Of a stretch of DNA of 64,000 nt, positions 23,280 to 35,436 are shown piece after piece. Source of the DNA: Hypomesus transpacificus (lineage: Eukaryota; Chordata; Actinopteri; Osmeriformes; Osmeridae). The notes under the pieces are model-generated. The model did no database searches, was not told the origin of the DNA, and worked only from the letters and a program-made list of their open reading frames with translations. The stretch is taken from positions 10,280,494 to 10,344,493 of the forward strand of contig NC_061061.1 in NCBI RefSeq assembly GCF_021917145.1, in the 5' to 3' direction. The stretch's first letter is position 1. Every line of letters starts with the position of its first letter. The position numbers and the translations under genes are program-made.

Positions 23280-26200
23280 ATGGTCGTTAACGAGTCAAAA
23301 ACACCACCACCACCATTACAACGTTAGATGCTTTTTAATTTCTCAAATTGTTGTACCCATGAATAGGTAGACATGGCATCTGGTTTGAGAAATTATTGGT
23401 TTCCTTCAGTGCCATCTGCAGGTAAGAGACGATTACAGTTGTTATTTACCATAGGCCTATAGGAAGAATACAGGTTAAGTGGGACACTTCCAGAAAAATT
23501 GCTTTGCACGTCAGTTATTTGCCATGAACGCTTGCCATATAATCAAAGATATTACCTTAATGAAAAGCTTAAAGGTTCCTTTAAACTAGTCATAAGGAAA
23601 AGACAGGAAGCATGACCTTCTTTGAACATCTGCTGACCAAACCCCACATTTGATCATGTGACATGGTAAAGTGAGACAACTAAACTGTCAAATTGGGACA
23701 GCTTTACTGTCTATTTAAGTATTCAATTTAAGTATTAAAAAAAATGTCTCTCCATTATATCATAGTACCATAGTTCTTTGATTAAACGCCACAGCGTTTA
23801 TTTCACAATGTTAATGTTTGGTGCGGCGTTTAATCGAAGAATTACGATATATGGTACACTATTAAGTATAACATGACATTTCTGTATTCTAATAAAACAG
23901 CTTTAATGCAGTATACTCACTCCACTTATCCAACATTCTCTTTCTCCCTCATCTTCTTCCGTATCTGTTTAATAGTCCCATCCTGAAATACATTACACAT
24001 TATACTATATACCGTTTTACATTATAATGAAAAGAAGCCAGTTATAGCCTATCCCTTTTTTAAACCTTTAACAAAATTCACTTCATATTGCTATGTCATG
24101 TCACTTACCATAGATTTTTAAGATCCTGGTGTTGAAAAAACGCATGCCACTCGGTTCAAATTCAGTTGGGTCCAGGGCTGCCAACTTTTCAAAGAACCTT
24201 GGATTTGGTGGGGCCAAACAAAATGTTGCTGCGTACAAAGTTACCCCCCCCCCCCCCCCCCCCCATTACTGTTTACAACCTTAGCAGGACTGCTTGGTTG
24301 GCGTTGACTTCTCAGTGTGAGAGCATATGAACTGGTTGAAATGTGTGTGTCTCACGGCCAATGCGTGAGAGTTGTCAGTCCTAAAACTCAACAGAATTCA
24401 CATTAATGTAAATCTGGTTGTTAACAAAGATTATGGTGCAAGTAGTTTTTTTCAACTATATACAAGTTCCATGTGTAGCGCCCCCTAGAATGTCTTGAGA
24501 CATGTCATGAAAACTTCATTTTATGAGGTTATTTAACATTAATATGAGTTCCCCTAGCCTGCCTTTGGTCCCCCAATGGCTAGAATTTTCGATAAGTGTA
24601 AACCAAGCCCTGCGTGTTCTTCTCCGCCTTTGACAAAATGAAGGCTCAAACGCTCTGTTTGAAAATCTCCTCCAAGTGACGTAGATACGAGAAAGGTTAC
24701 CTCCCCTCTCTCTGCTTTGCCCGCTCAGATCATCTGGCCCACCCATGAGAAACTGAGCTGCCACCGTGCAAGGGCAAGTGCGATATTGGTTTTTCCTCAT
24801 GGCGAGCAAACAAACGAAGCATAACTGTTGCTCATTGCTTGGATGTGCAAATCAAAACAAAAGTATTTTTTTAGTTCCTTCATCCAAGCTTCTGCACAAC
24901 CAGTATCTTAATTTGATTTTCGCTGGAATTGCGCCGACACAACTTTGTATGTCTGCGCCAAACATTTCAGCCTCTACTGTTTCCTCAACTTGAGCCAATA
25001 CAAAACTGGCCTTGCTGAAATAAAATTCTGGATCATTACTAACTCTCCTTGGTCAAGCTACAAACCTTGGACAAGTAAGCTAACTAACGCTATATCATTT
25101 TGTTGCTTTACTGTATATGGTTACCTAGCTTGCTACCCTTAGAATGTGGCTGTAACATTAGCTCTGCAGCTAACAGCTGAGTTACTGTTGCTTATGTAAA
25201 GATAAATGGCATCAAGTAGGCTATGTGTGTGAATACAAACGCTGTAACGCCAGTGTTGTGCACTTCTTTGTTATTTGGATAACCGTTCTGCTGTTATGGC
25301 GCGCGATATATGCCTTTCTCTTCATTGAAATGACTATGAGTTTGCACCTCTGTAAACCAGGGTGATCAGATGAGAATGACTCAATTTGAGGCATCAATTT
25401 TTTATTTTATTTGAGGCATCTTACAGCAACGGGGGCTACAAGCCATTGCGATACATCCGTTGTAAACATTAGCGCATGTTGCCGCCCCTCTCCTCCTCAT
25501 TAGCATTTAAAGCTACAGACACCAAAACAGCGCCTTCTGAGGAAAGCTCATTGTGGGACTACTCGTAGTGGCTATAATTCTGTAGCCTGGCTGCCAGCCC
25601 AACTTCTCCCCGCCTGAAAAAAATTTGGTCGGGAAGTTGGGTCTGGAGGGTCTCGTATTGGAGACCAACTACAGAAAACCAGAATCTGGGCGAACCAATG
25701 AAATTGCCAGGGCGGGCTTTATACGATGATGGACAGATGATCAACAGTAACGTAATCACCCACGATACAAAAGAGCGCTTAAGTTGAATTAGTTTTGAAC
25801 AAACATGGCTACCGCTGGAGATCTGGGATGTTATGATTCTGCCATCGAGTCTGTTTTAGAAGACATCGACAGCGCATTAATTTTGAAAGAGGAACAGAGA
25901 GACGCAATCAAGGCATTTGTCGATGGAAAATATGTTTTTGCCGTCCTTCCTACGGGATTCGGTAAAAGTTTAATTTATCATACTTCAAGTCTGCTTGCAG
26001 TTTAGTCAGTAAAGAGTTAGCTGCCTCTCAGTTTAGTTCTGTTGACAACAACTATGCGGCGCTTAACATACGTCACATACTCTGTTGCTCTGATTGGTTG
26101 TAGATCTATCCAATTGAGCGAAGAGGCATTTGTTTTCCAGGCTCGTTTGAAATACGCCTCGTAGTCAAAGCCCAACGGAGAGTTCTCAGACTCATATTCT

Positions 26201-29200
26201 GACTAGAATTATGAGTATGACAACGTCAGGCTAATAATTCTGCACCATGGCTGAATTTCGGGAAAGAGACTTAAGATACAGTATTAGGGGACCACTAAGA
26301 CCTATATAAAAGCATCCAAAAACAGCATTACATGTCTCCTTTAATTTGGAGTGTGCTCCCCGAATTCTTCTTTTAGTAAAAGGTCTTTCTAATTTATTCA
26401 TTTATCCTAGTGTGGTACTTTTTAGATTCCTTTAGTACGGTGGCCCTGAAGTGCAAAACACATCCCCTAATATGAGTACATCCCTCAAATGAAAACACTC
26501 CCCCCAAATACGAGTCAACTACCCCCAAATCGGATGACTTGTTCAGATCCCCCAAATACAAAAACACACTCACCCAAATGGAAAACGACATTACATTATC
26601 TTAAAAACACATTATATTAACTCTGAACGGAAAGGGTAGGTACTACACTTCAGCGCTAATTGGATGCAGTAGGTTAACTAACAAGAAATAAGAAATTGAT
26701 CGACAGAAGTACAAAATGTAATAGCATGACAGAGTTACGTGCACCAGGACATTTATTTGGGTATCGAAGCATGTAGCATAGGCTACGTATGCAAAAGCAT
26801 AAATTGCGGGTTAAACGTAAACATCGATAGCCAAACAACTAGCCCACGTAACTCTGTTATTATCATAAACTTGATTGTTTTGGTTGGAAGGAAAGAGGAA
26901 ACATTTGTGTTAACAATTCAGAGTCATGACACTACTCTTTATTTTAATCAGGGTCATTCTTATGAAATAATCTTAGATATGCAGTTAACGTTTCACAATA
27001 TAAGTAGCCTATGCGCACGCTAAAAACGCAGTCGAAGGAAGCAGGACTTTTCAGAAGAAAAACTAATAGTCCACTACAGTAGAACGAAATGCCACATTGA
27101 CAGAGTAACTTAGACCAGGATAGTTGTTTGGCTATCGATTTTTACATTTAACACGAAATACTTTTGCCTAAGTAGCCTACTATTTGCTACATTCTTCGAT
27201 AGCCAAACAAATGTTCTGGTGCACGTAACTCTGCCAGGCTATTGCATTCTGTACTGTCGATCGATTTCATATTTCTTCTTAGTTAGCCGACTGCATCCAA
27301 TCAGCGCTAAAGTGTATAGTAGTACCTACCAGAGCCTGTTTAAGGGTTAGGGTTAGACATTCTTTATTATTCGTTCTTTATTAGACATTCTCTGGTACCT
27401 ACCCTTTTCGTTCAGTTAATGTAATGTGTTTTTTAGTTAATGTAATGTCGTTTTCCATTTGGGGGAGCGTGTTTTTGTAGGGGGGGGGGGGGGGGGGGGG
27501 GGGGGGGTTGCACTTCAGGGCCACTTCAGGGTACTTTAGTCTAGTATGATAACCCCTAATATTACCTGTGTAAAACCCAAATGCTTAAACAATGATAAAA
27601 AAGAAACACGTTTTACTGAAAATATATAAATACACATGAAATACAAATATACACTCAATTGAACAAAGCTTTACACCCCTCAATTTGGTATCCTAAACTA
27701 TGCCGGCGTACCTTAACTAGTCCACGAAATGGAAACCAGGCGATCAAATTAACCAACCATGAGGTGGGACATAAGCCATTTGATAGAACTGTCCTCATTG
27801 AACTGCAGTGTTTTATGTTTTACAAAACATTGTATTTTCCTGAATATGTTTAAATGGCCCTAAAACGTAACCTAAGAAACGTAACATCACTTAAGAAATG
27901 TCTATTTATTTAAGTATTTTTTTATTTAAGTATTTAATTTTGGCACATTTAGACCTCCATATCCCCAAGGCACTGCAATACGCAAAAGAAAAATTCCTAA
28001 TAACTGTTGATGTGTTCACCTTATAAAAGTGATGTAGGCTGATACCTTGGTAAACCCCAAACCATCGACATGACAATATATATGATATTATATATCATAT
28101 ATATTGATATATTCTATTCAACTATTAATTATACTGTTTTTTTTACAACACAGTTCTTGAAAAACCTTGGAGGGAAGCTGCCTGGAAGTGAGGACTGATA
28201 AAAATACATACATTTAAATGGGCAAAAAACTGTATTGTACTTGGACAAACTATGTCAAATTCTGAAATAAATATTACATAGCATATTGATTTGTGAAACA
28301 ATGCATTTTTTTTTTTACAGTAATAGAGACCAGATGATAGAGAAACTAAGAACTTTCCCGCTGAATGATCCTGAATTGGGCATGATCAGAATCCTGCTGC
28401 ATGGACCTGTTGGGGCAGGAAAGTCCAGTTTCATCAACTCAGTCAAAAGTGCCTTTGCTGGCCGTGTGGTCATGAGTGTGCTGGTAGATGCTCTTTCCAG
28501 CTTCAGCTTTACCAATAAAGTAAGTAATCCTAAATGACAAATATAATTATATATTAATATAATACTCTATGATGAACGCAATTACAGTTTAGTAAATTAT
28601 CCATCTAAACCAGGAAGAAAATTAATCTGAAAGGAGTTTATTTGCTGTTGTAGTATGAAACACATTTTATTAAAGAGGGTGAAGGACGTTTGCCTTTTGT
28701 GTTCAATGACGTCATGGGTCTGGAGACAATGGAATCCAGAGGGGTGCACATTGACGACATCATCAGTGCACTCAAAGGTCATATCCCAGAAGATTATGAG
28801 GTACACCAAACTTAAACACATACAAATATGTATCAACATTAGCATTGTAATTCATGGTCTACCTGGGACCATGAGACTTACTGTATGTTGACTGATCTGG
28901 GAATAGCGAGTTTGCCGCGTGTTCCACATTTTCCATTGCCAGTTAGCAAGATTTGCCAGTTAGCAAGATTCACGGCTACATCCCTTGTGATGCTTTTCCA
29001 ATGCGTGGTTCTGGCTCAACTCAACTTTTTTGGTTTTCCATTGTGCCAACCTGGCACCTAGAATCTAGTGCTTGCAAGCAATCTGAAGCGATACCAAAAG
29101 GTGCCATGAGAACATGAGTGAGTGCACTGCCCATTTGCAGCTTGTGAGATCCATTGCTTCACATGTAGTGCAGCTCAACAGCGCATACAATCGTGGCCAA

Positions 29201-30565
29201 AAGTTTTGGCAATGACAAATGTTGTGTTTTGCAAAGTGTGCTGGTTCAGTTTTTTCACATGTTTCTATAGAATACTGGAATAATAATAAGGCACATTTCA
29301 TATTTTGTAAAGCTTTTTTGGGGTGAACATTTTCAATATATGCAAATACTGGTTACCCTCTTTTACGGCCGTCAATCTGCTGATAAAATTCTAATAGCCC
29401 CGGATTTAGCTACTTCATATACCTGGGCCCTAAGGAAAACACTTCATACAATGCCCGGTTCTCAAGATAACTGCGCAATAGAGTACACAGATACTCACAA
29501 ACAAACAATTGCTGCATTCATAGATTGTCTTGTTCAACAATTTGTTTCTTTGGAGTTTCAAAGCTGTCCACGGTAGACGGGGGAATTTGAATTGTAGACG
29601 GGGGAATTTGAATCAATAATCAGTGGTAGAAATGGCATTAACGCAGCACAATAAATCACAATGGCACAGTCGCGCTGCGGAGGCACACAAGGGCACGCCG
29701 ATTTCGAGCTTTATTTCAATTATTCGAGCTCTGTCTCTGACCCCCCCCCCCCCAGTTCTGAAGTGTCCTGGATTTTAGTACTTAAATGTTGACAGGTATG
29801 CTTACGAGGCATGTGCTTTAATTTGCTTGTTCATTCTGTGAAAAAAAACATGTTTTCAGATACTTTCTTGTTAATACCAAACCCCATTTCTTGAATTTTG
29901 TTGTTACAGTTTAACCCCAGTGTATTTTTGACAAATTCAAAGCCAGAATACATCCAGGATCCAAAACTAAGTGACAAAGTTCACTGTCTGGTGAGTGTTG
30001 TGTCTGCAGATAAAATGTCTATGATGTCAAAAGACACCAAAGACAAGATGAGAACTGTCCGGGAAAAGGCCAGCCTTTTGGGTAAGTGAACATCAGAAAC
30101 TCTTTATGATTATCTGAGTACAGACCAAGACTGTTTGTGACATTAAACACTCATCTTATTGTAGGAATTCCTCAAATTGTTGTCATGACCATGGTTGACA
30201 CTGCTTGCCCAGAAGTGGCACGGGATCTGAAAAATATCTACCGAAGCAAGCATATCAAATCTATGGTACACCAAATTTAAATGACTGTGAAGTCATCCTA
30301 TGTGTGGACTCGTAAATTAAATATAAATATGCAATTATGTTTGTCATTGCCAAGCCCTTTCTGGTTACTTTCCTTCCAGATGCAGAGCTGCAGTAATGAG
30401 CTTGGTGTCCCGGTGAACTGCATCCTGCCAGTGAAGAACTACCATGAAGAAACACAGGGGAACAATGACATCGATGTCCTGGTGTTGGAGGCTATGACTA
30501 AGATTGTAGAGGTTGCCAATGACTACATATGGCACGTTCAGCAGAAGAAAAAACACCTCTCATGA
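23280..30565 (+). CDS. ifi44l: IFI44L-B, interferon-induced protein 44-like, intact (293 aa)
   Basis: Seven coding exons join without a stop: 23280-23322, 28154-28187, 28321-28519, 28654-28800, 29910-30081, 30165-30265 and 30380-30565 (882 nt including TGA). The N-terminus is short and Pro-rich (MVVNESKTPPPP). The GTPase-like domain follows, with P-loop GPVGAGKSS at residues 54-62, NDVMGLE (DxxG at about 111-114) and TMVD at 207-210. The C-terminus ends QQKKKHLS. Human IFI44 family members have an N-terminal TLDc domain; here it is absent, as in many short fish forms. The start is the first ATG after the exon-2 acceptor at 23274. The donor after exon 2 (AAC|GTTAGA) is weak, and the next intron is 4.8 kb and packed with transposons, so correct splicing is the main doubt. 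Antiviral, interferon-induced cytoplasmic function is inferred from the family. Its exon-4 donor is GTAAGT, unlike the GC donor of A, D and E. Confidence 0.85.
23323..24795 (+). other. Left part of IFI44L-B intron 2, including a 21-C tract
   Basis: Intronic sequence with no coding signal. It contains an uninterrupted poly-C tract at 24244-24264 and old repeat pieces near 24475-24700. Confidence 0.6.
24796..25020 (+). pseudogene. THAP-domain remnant of a DNA transposon
   Basis: The frame beginning MASKQTKHNCCSLLGC has the C-x-x-x-C start of a THAP zinc finger. After a frameshift the sequence continues YVCAKHFS, the usual C-x-x-H end of that finger. THAP fingers are found in P, Kolobok and other transposases. 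The host element seems to extend around 25583-26233, because the sequence after that insertion resembles a transposon end. It lies inside intron 2 of IFI44L-B. Confidence 0.55.
25583..26233 (+). mobile_element. DNA transposon, TAGCCTGG...CAGGCTA, carrying the N-terminus of a RecQ-like helicase
   Basis: Perfect 9-bp duplications ATAATTCTG lie at 25574-25582 and 26234-26242. Inside, 25805-26005 encodes 66 residues starting MATAGDLGCYDSAIESVL, with KEEQRDAIKAFVDGKYVF and the helicase motif I LPTGFGKSLIYH, then a stop. This is the start and Walker A region of RecQ/WRN-type helicases; the remaining helicase motifs are missing. The element is an internal-deletion derivative, and a full-length relative presumably encodes the complete helicase. 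The ends match 17004-17376. Confidence 0.85.
26430..27545. mobile_element. DNA transposon-like element with long inverted arms
   Basis: Outer arms begin near GGTGGCCCTGAAGTGCAA (left) and its complement TTGCACTTCAGGGCCAC (right). About 350 bp at each side are imperfect inverted repeats, including the GTGCACGTAACTCTG and GCATCCAAT blocks. A 28-G tract sits at 27480-27507. There is no transposase. The target duplication is unresolved. Confidence 0.65.
27546..28153 (+). other. Right part of IFI44L-B intron 2
   Basis: AT-rich intronic sequence with an ATAT palindrome near 28078-28110 and the acceptor ACAACACAG at 28153. No independent gene seen. Confidence 0.6.
28801..29909 (+). other. IFI44L-B intron 5
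   Basis: Donor GTACAC at 28801 and acceptor TTGTTACAG at 29909. The interior holds old repeat-like sequence and a C tract near 29742-29754. No coding signal. Confidence 0.6.
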
Positions 30566-31560
30566 GTCATTACTGCACACATACATCCACTGAAACCACC
30601 TCTGGAGGGTTCAGTAAGTTAGAAGTTATAACAGTTTTAACTCTTTTTAATGACTTTTTGCACTTAAATTTGAGCAACCACTGAGGTGAAATTGAATTAT
30701 GTCTGACCATTGTGATTTAATGTTAATTAAAGGTGTACTGTTTTGCATACTAGTCTATATTAAAATAGTTGCTGTGGTGGACAGTACCTAATTATCTAAC
30801 TACAGTACAATAACAGACCCACAGTTGTTTGGTGATGACAAACTACATACACCCATGGATCCACACACACAAACACACACTCACACACACACATACACAC
30901 AATGCACAGTTTGTATGGAAGAGAGAGTGACTGTGTCGTTGACACATTTCTGTCATCCAATACGAAAATATGACCAGATTTAAAAACGTTTTTCCATCCT
31001 GTACAAACATCATAAACATTTGATCGATTCTGGTAACTTCTTTCACATGTGTTCACTGAAACTCTACTTTTTTGTACCTTGTAATTATGAAGAAGATAGA
31101 TGATAAAATTATACAGTCATAGTCATGACAAGAGTTCCGTTGTCTTACATGCCCAACTCTGCTACATTTTGTTTTGAGTTGTTGGTAGATGTATTTTATT
31201 ATAAATGTAGTCTTAAAAAAGAAAATATCATTATCTGTTACCACAGATACCCTAACAGGGGACTCTTAACATCTGCAAGTGCACAACAACTGAATTTGAG
31301 TACATCTCACAGATAACTGCTTTGGACATCCAAATACAAATTTGGGGTACTCTATCATAAATATTAGATATACAATCATAAAACACATTTAAATTGTGCT
31401 GTCTGTTTAAAATACTGTTTTTGATTTTATAATTGCTTGAAAAACATTACATACACGCATTACACCCATTCAACATATAAATGAATGCTTGCATTTCAAA
31501 TTCAGTTGTCAAAGGGGGTGGGTAAAAATTACATAATCCGTTCTCCATCAAAGGCTTTAT
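30566..31560 (+). other. 3' UTR and downstream flank of IFI44L-B
   Basis: The sequence around the CA tract (30860-30902) and on to 31560 is homologous to 34150-35080 and 41190-42140, so it belongs to the repeated IFI44L unit. No exon is visible. Confidence 0.6.
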
Positions 31561-31567
31561 TCTAGAA

Positions 31568-32038
31568 CAGGGGTTTTCAACTGGTTTTGTCCCAGCGACC
31601 AACATTCTTACTAGAAAGTAATCCGAGGCCCACTGATGTGCCTGCGCGTTCCTACGTGTGTTTGTGTGTGCATGCGTGTGGATAGAAGTAAGTTTTAACA
31701 TTTGGTTTTCCATGTTGCTTTTATTTAAAAACCTCTAACAAATCTAGATATATCTACTTAAAAACCTCAAACAATATACATAGAATCAGAAAAATTGAAA
31801 TATGTGAATGTGAGATTCTGAACACTAATATATATATTTATTTTACTCAAACAAATCTAGAAAAATCTGCGTAGCGAATTTTTATATATATATATATAAA
31901 TATATATATATACATATATATATCTATATATATAGATACATATATGGTGGACTGATCATCATAGGCTCGTGTCACGGACCCCCTGCAATGCCGCCGCAGA
32001 CCACCAGGGGGCCGCGGACCCCCGGTTGAAAACCCCTG
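31568..32038. mobile_element. hAT-type MITE
   Basis: Inverted ends CAGGGGTTTTCAACTGG and CCGGTTGAAAACCCCTG lie within similar 8-bp flanks (TTCTAGAA and GTCTAGAT, six internal matches). The related unit at 35060-35080 lacks the element at the homologous TTCTAGAA, showing an insertion. The interior includes a TA microsatellite (31880-31945). Confidence 0.75.
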
Positions 32039-32040
32039 GT

Positions 32041-32910
32041 CTAGATCGTCCAAGTCGTTCTGTAGGGTTGAAGGTGAGCGGGCCGGTCGGGTTTCCCCCA
32101 AGTTGAGTCATTGACATACTTCCAATATGCGTTGTATGATGTTCCCTCGTCGTTGGTCATGGCCAAGAAAATCAGGGGGCCTAACAAAGTTCCCTGAGCC
32201 ACCCCACAGGTGAGTGATTCCCTGTCTGACAGGGCATGTTGGTAGCGAACCCTCTGTCTACGGCTCAAAACAAAACTGCACACCCAGGGAAGAAGTGAGG
32301 GCCGTACACCCATGTATATGAGTTTTGTAACAGCTGTTTTGTGGCACACTCTATCAAATGCCTTGCTAAAATCTGTAAGAACCAAGTTATTGACAGTTTG
32401 CTTGTTCTCTGTTCCTTGGTAGAAAAAGTCAAGGATCTCTATCAGACAGTGGGATGTGGAGATGCCTTTGAGGTTTCTGAACTGCCTGGTGTCAACCGCT
32501 GGCCTGATGTCTCGTAGAAGCCAAGAGAAAACGAAACCCTCCACTACAAATTTTGATGTTAGTGACACTGGTCTAATTTTGTCCAGGTCTGCTGGTTGTT
32601 CTTTTCGGACGGATGACAATCGCTTCCCGCCACTCAGGTGGTGCATTTGTGATGTCAGTAAGCGGGATGGCAAGTTCGCAAGCAAACTCTTTGATAAGGG
32701 TGGGCGGTATAGCATCAGGACCTGGAGCCTTGGTCACCTTTACTCTTTTTAGGCGCTGGTACATTTGCCCTGGCTCAATCTGGGGTGGTGGTGTAGCTGG
32801 TAAGAATGCTGGGCGCATATCCCGGTCAGATGCATTGACAATGGCCAGGGTAGAGATGATGGCATCCTTTGACTCAACAAACCATATGTATATACCACAT
32901 ATAAATTCTT
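32041..32910 (-). mobile_element. Non-LTR retrotransposon reverse transcriptase fragment
   Basis: Minus-strand frames encode KAPGPDAIPP, RPVSLTSKFVVEGF, LVLTDFSKAFDRV (RT motif A) and CGVAQGTLLGPLIF (motif B). The catalytic FADD/YVDD motif appears changed to KYVND. At least one frameshift (near 32600) and an early end make it inactive. It abuts the MITE on the left and a hAT piece on the right. Confidence 0.85.
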
Positions 32911-32914
32911 GAGT

Positions 32915-33115
32915 TCCACCTTGCAGTCTTGTTTAGGCCTTAGCTCAGGCATTCCCATCTGGCATTGTGTAGACTTTAGTTTTTCAGCACCTACTGTGCT
33001 GCTGTGGAAGTATTCCACAGTTGCTTTCACTTTGTCCACAGTGGGCTTCATCACCTTCAGAGCATCTCTTACAATCAGGTTGATTGTGTGGGCAAGACAT
33101 GGATGATGGGTCCAC
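32915..33115 (-). mobile_element. hAT transposase (ZBED-like) fragment
   Basis: The minus-strand sequence contains MKPTVDKVKATVEYFHSSTV and GAEKLKSTQ, then LRPKQDC. This is the stretch that usually precedes the PTRWNS motif in hAT transposases. Only this short piece remains. Confidence 0.65.
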
Positions 33116-33132
33116 TTTGTGTTCTTAATTTA

Positions 33133-33780
33133 ATATACATTGTTCTTATGTAATGCTGTGCAAAATAAAAAAAATCTAGGTTGGTAGATAAAAGCAAACT
33201 CTGAGACTACAGTGTTGTATGCCTGTATATTAGAAAGTGCATTGCAGGTGAAATGTTTTTATCAACATATGTTGCTGTCAGGGAACATGCCAGCATGTTG
33301 GGTAAATGAACATCAGAAACTCTTTATGATTCTCTGGATACAGAACACGTCTGTTTGTAACTTTAAACACTCATCTAATTATAGGAATTCCTCAAATTGT
33401 TGTCATGAAGCAGGTAGACACTGCTTGTCCAGAAGTGGCACGTGATCTGAAAAATATCTAACGAAGCAAGGAGACCAAATCTAAGGTACAACTAATTTAA
33501 ATGACTGTGAAGTTTTCCTCCTCTGTGTGAACTTAAAATAAATATATTATTACTTTGGTCATTGCCAAGCCCTTTGCTGTTCATTTCCTTCCAAATGCAG
33601 ACCTGCAGCAATATGCTGTGTATCCCAATGACCTGCATCCTGCCAGTGAAGAACTGCCATTTAGAGTTAAAGAGAAACGATGACATGGATGTCCTGGTGT
33701 TGGAGGCTATGACTAAGATTGTAGAGGTTGCCAATGACTACATATGGCACGTTCAGCAGAAGAAAAAACACCTCTCATGA
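33133..33780 (+). pseudogene. ifi44l: IFI44L-C, truncated interferon-induced protein 44-like pseudogene
   Basis: About 33133-33265 matches the first intron of B. It then jumps to sequence that in B begins at the end of exon 6, so exons 2-6 including the P-loop are gone. Exon 7 (33385-33485) has an in-frame TAA at 33459-33461 where B has TAC. The exon-8 acceptor is CCAA instead of CCAG at 33591-33594, although the exon 8 frame to 33780 is open and ends like B (QQKKKHLS). Its closest relative is B. Not functional. Confidence 0.9.
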
Positions 33781-34379
33781 GGCATTACTGCACACATACA
33801 TCCACTGAAAGTGGTAAGAGCCTCTGTAAGTTTCAGTACGTTAGAAGTTATAATAGAGTTTTTATTCTGGTACACCTTTTTAATCACTTTTGGCACTTTT
33901 CTAATTTGACTCGCCACTGAGGTGACATCTAATTGTGTCTGACCATAGTCATTTAATGTTAAAATATTATTAAAGGTTTACTGTTTTTACATTCATGTAC
34001 ATACATGTGATTTACATAACAACAATATAAATGTGATTATTAAATTGCATACTTGTTTAGATAATAATTGTTGAAGCTTTGGTAGGCAATACCTAAGTTT
34101 CCAACTAATACATTTACATTTAGTCATTTTAGCAGACGCTCTTATCCAGAGACCCACAGTTGTCAGGTGATGACAAACTACAAACACCCATGGATCCACA
34201 CACACAAACACACACACACACACACTGTATAAATACACACACAATGCATAGTTTGTATGTGGGATAGAGTGACTGAGTTGTTGACCCATTTCTTTGTCAT
34301 CCAATACGAAAATCCAGATCAGATTTTAAAATGTATTTTTCTTTCCTGTACAAACACTTGATTCTGGTAACCTCTTTCA

Positions 34380-34563
34380 CATTTAGTCATTTAACAGACG
34401 CTCCTATCCAGAGCGACTTACAGTAAGTACAGGGACATTCCCCCCGAGGCAAGTAGGGTGAAGTGCCTTGCCCAAGGACACATCGTCATTTGGCACAGCC
34501 GGGAATCGAATCAACAACCTTCAGATTAGTAGTCCGACTCCCTAACCGCTCAGCCATCAGATC
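34380..34563 (-). mobile_element. tRNA-derived SINE with L2-type tail (minus orientation)
   Basis: Reverse complement of the SINE type at 7820-8006, with the tail complement ATTTAGTCATTTAACAGACG at the left end and the head CTAACCGCTCAGCCATCAG at the right. Confidence 0.85.
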
Positions 34564-35436
34564 CCCACATGTGTTCACTGAACCTTTACTCTTTTGTACC
34601 TTGAAATTAAGAAGAAAATGGATGATCGAATGATAATAGCCAGGACAAGAGTTCCCTTGTCTTACAAGAACTCTGAAACATGTCTAAAACAGACTACATT
34701 TGCTGAGTAAGGTTATGCTAATGATAGTGGTTTATGGGGGGTATACGTGTTACCACAGATGCCCTAACAGAGGACTCTTGACATCTGCAAGTGCACAACA
34801 ACTGAATTTAAGTACATCTCACAGATAACTGCTTTGGAAATCCAAATACTTTTAACAAATTTGGGGTACTCTATCATAAATATTAAAAAATACAATTATA
34901 AAACACATTTAGATTGTACTGTCTGTGTAAAATACTGTTTTTGTTTTCATTGTTGCTTGAAACACTTTACATTCATGCATTACACCCATTCAAAATATAA
35001 ATGAATGCTTGCATTTCGAATTCAATAGTCAAAGGCACAAATTACATAATCCATTCTCCATCAAAGGCTTTATTCTAGAAGGTCATGAGGTACACAGTCA
35101 TTAAACAGATGACAATTTGCTTTAGTCGTAACACTATTTCATGCTGTGTGGCTTTCACAAAAATGGAAATCCTGTCAGATCGTGTTCAAATGCATTAATG
35201 CAATCCTCACAGTACAAAGACTGTTTTATATCTGAATAAGATACTTTCACTTTTTTAATACAGTTGTTTTTTTTGGACCAAGACAGTTAAAAGTAGGCAG
35301 CAAATACAGGGAGAGACCGATTGCGATGTTCAGAGTGAGATGCTCACCCATGTTGGAAATGTTTGAGCAACATTGTTATACAGTCTGAAAAGAATATTGC
35401 TGTGTGTGATATGTTTGTGCTTAAGGAGAGAAGCAC

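Noticed and set aside
27340-27360. Telomere-like TTAGGG/GGGTTAGGGTTAG
   Set aside because: Only two to three imperfect units inside an inverted-arm element; not a telomeric array.
32041-32715. A live LINE with intact reverse transcriptase
   Set aside because: The catalytic YVDD-type motif is altered and frameshifts and truncation are visible.
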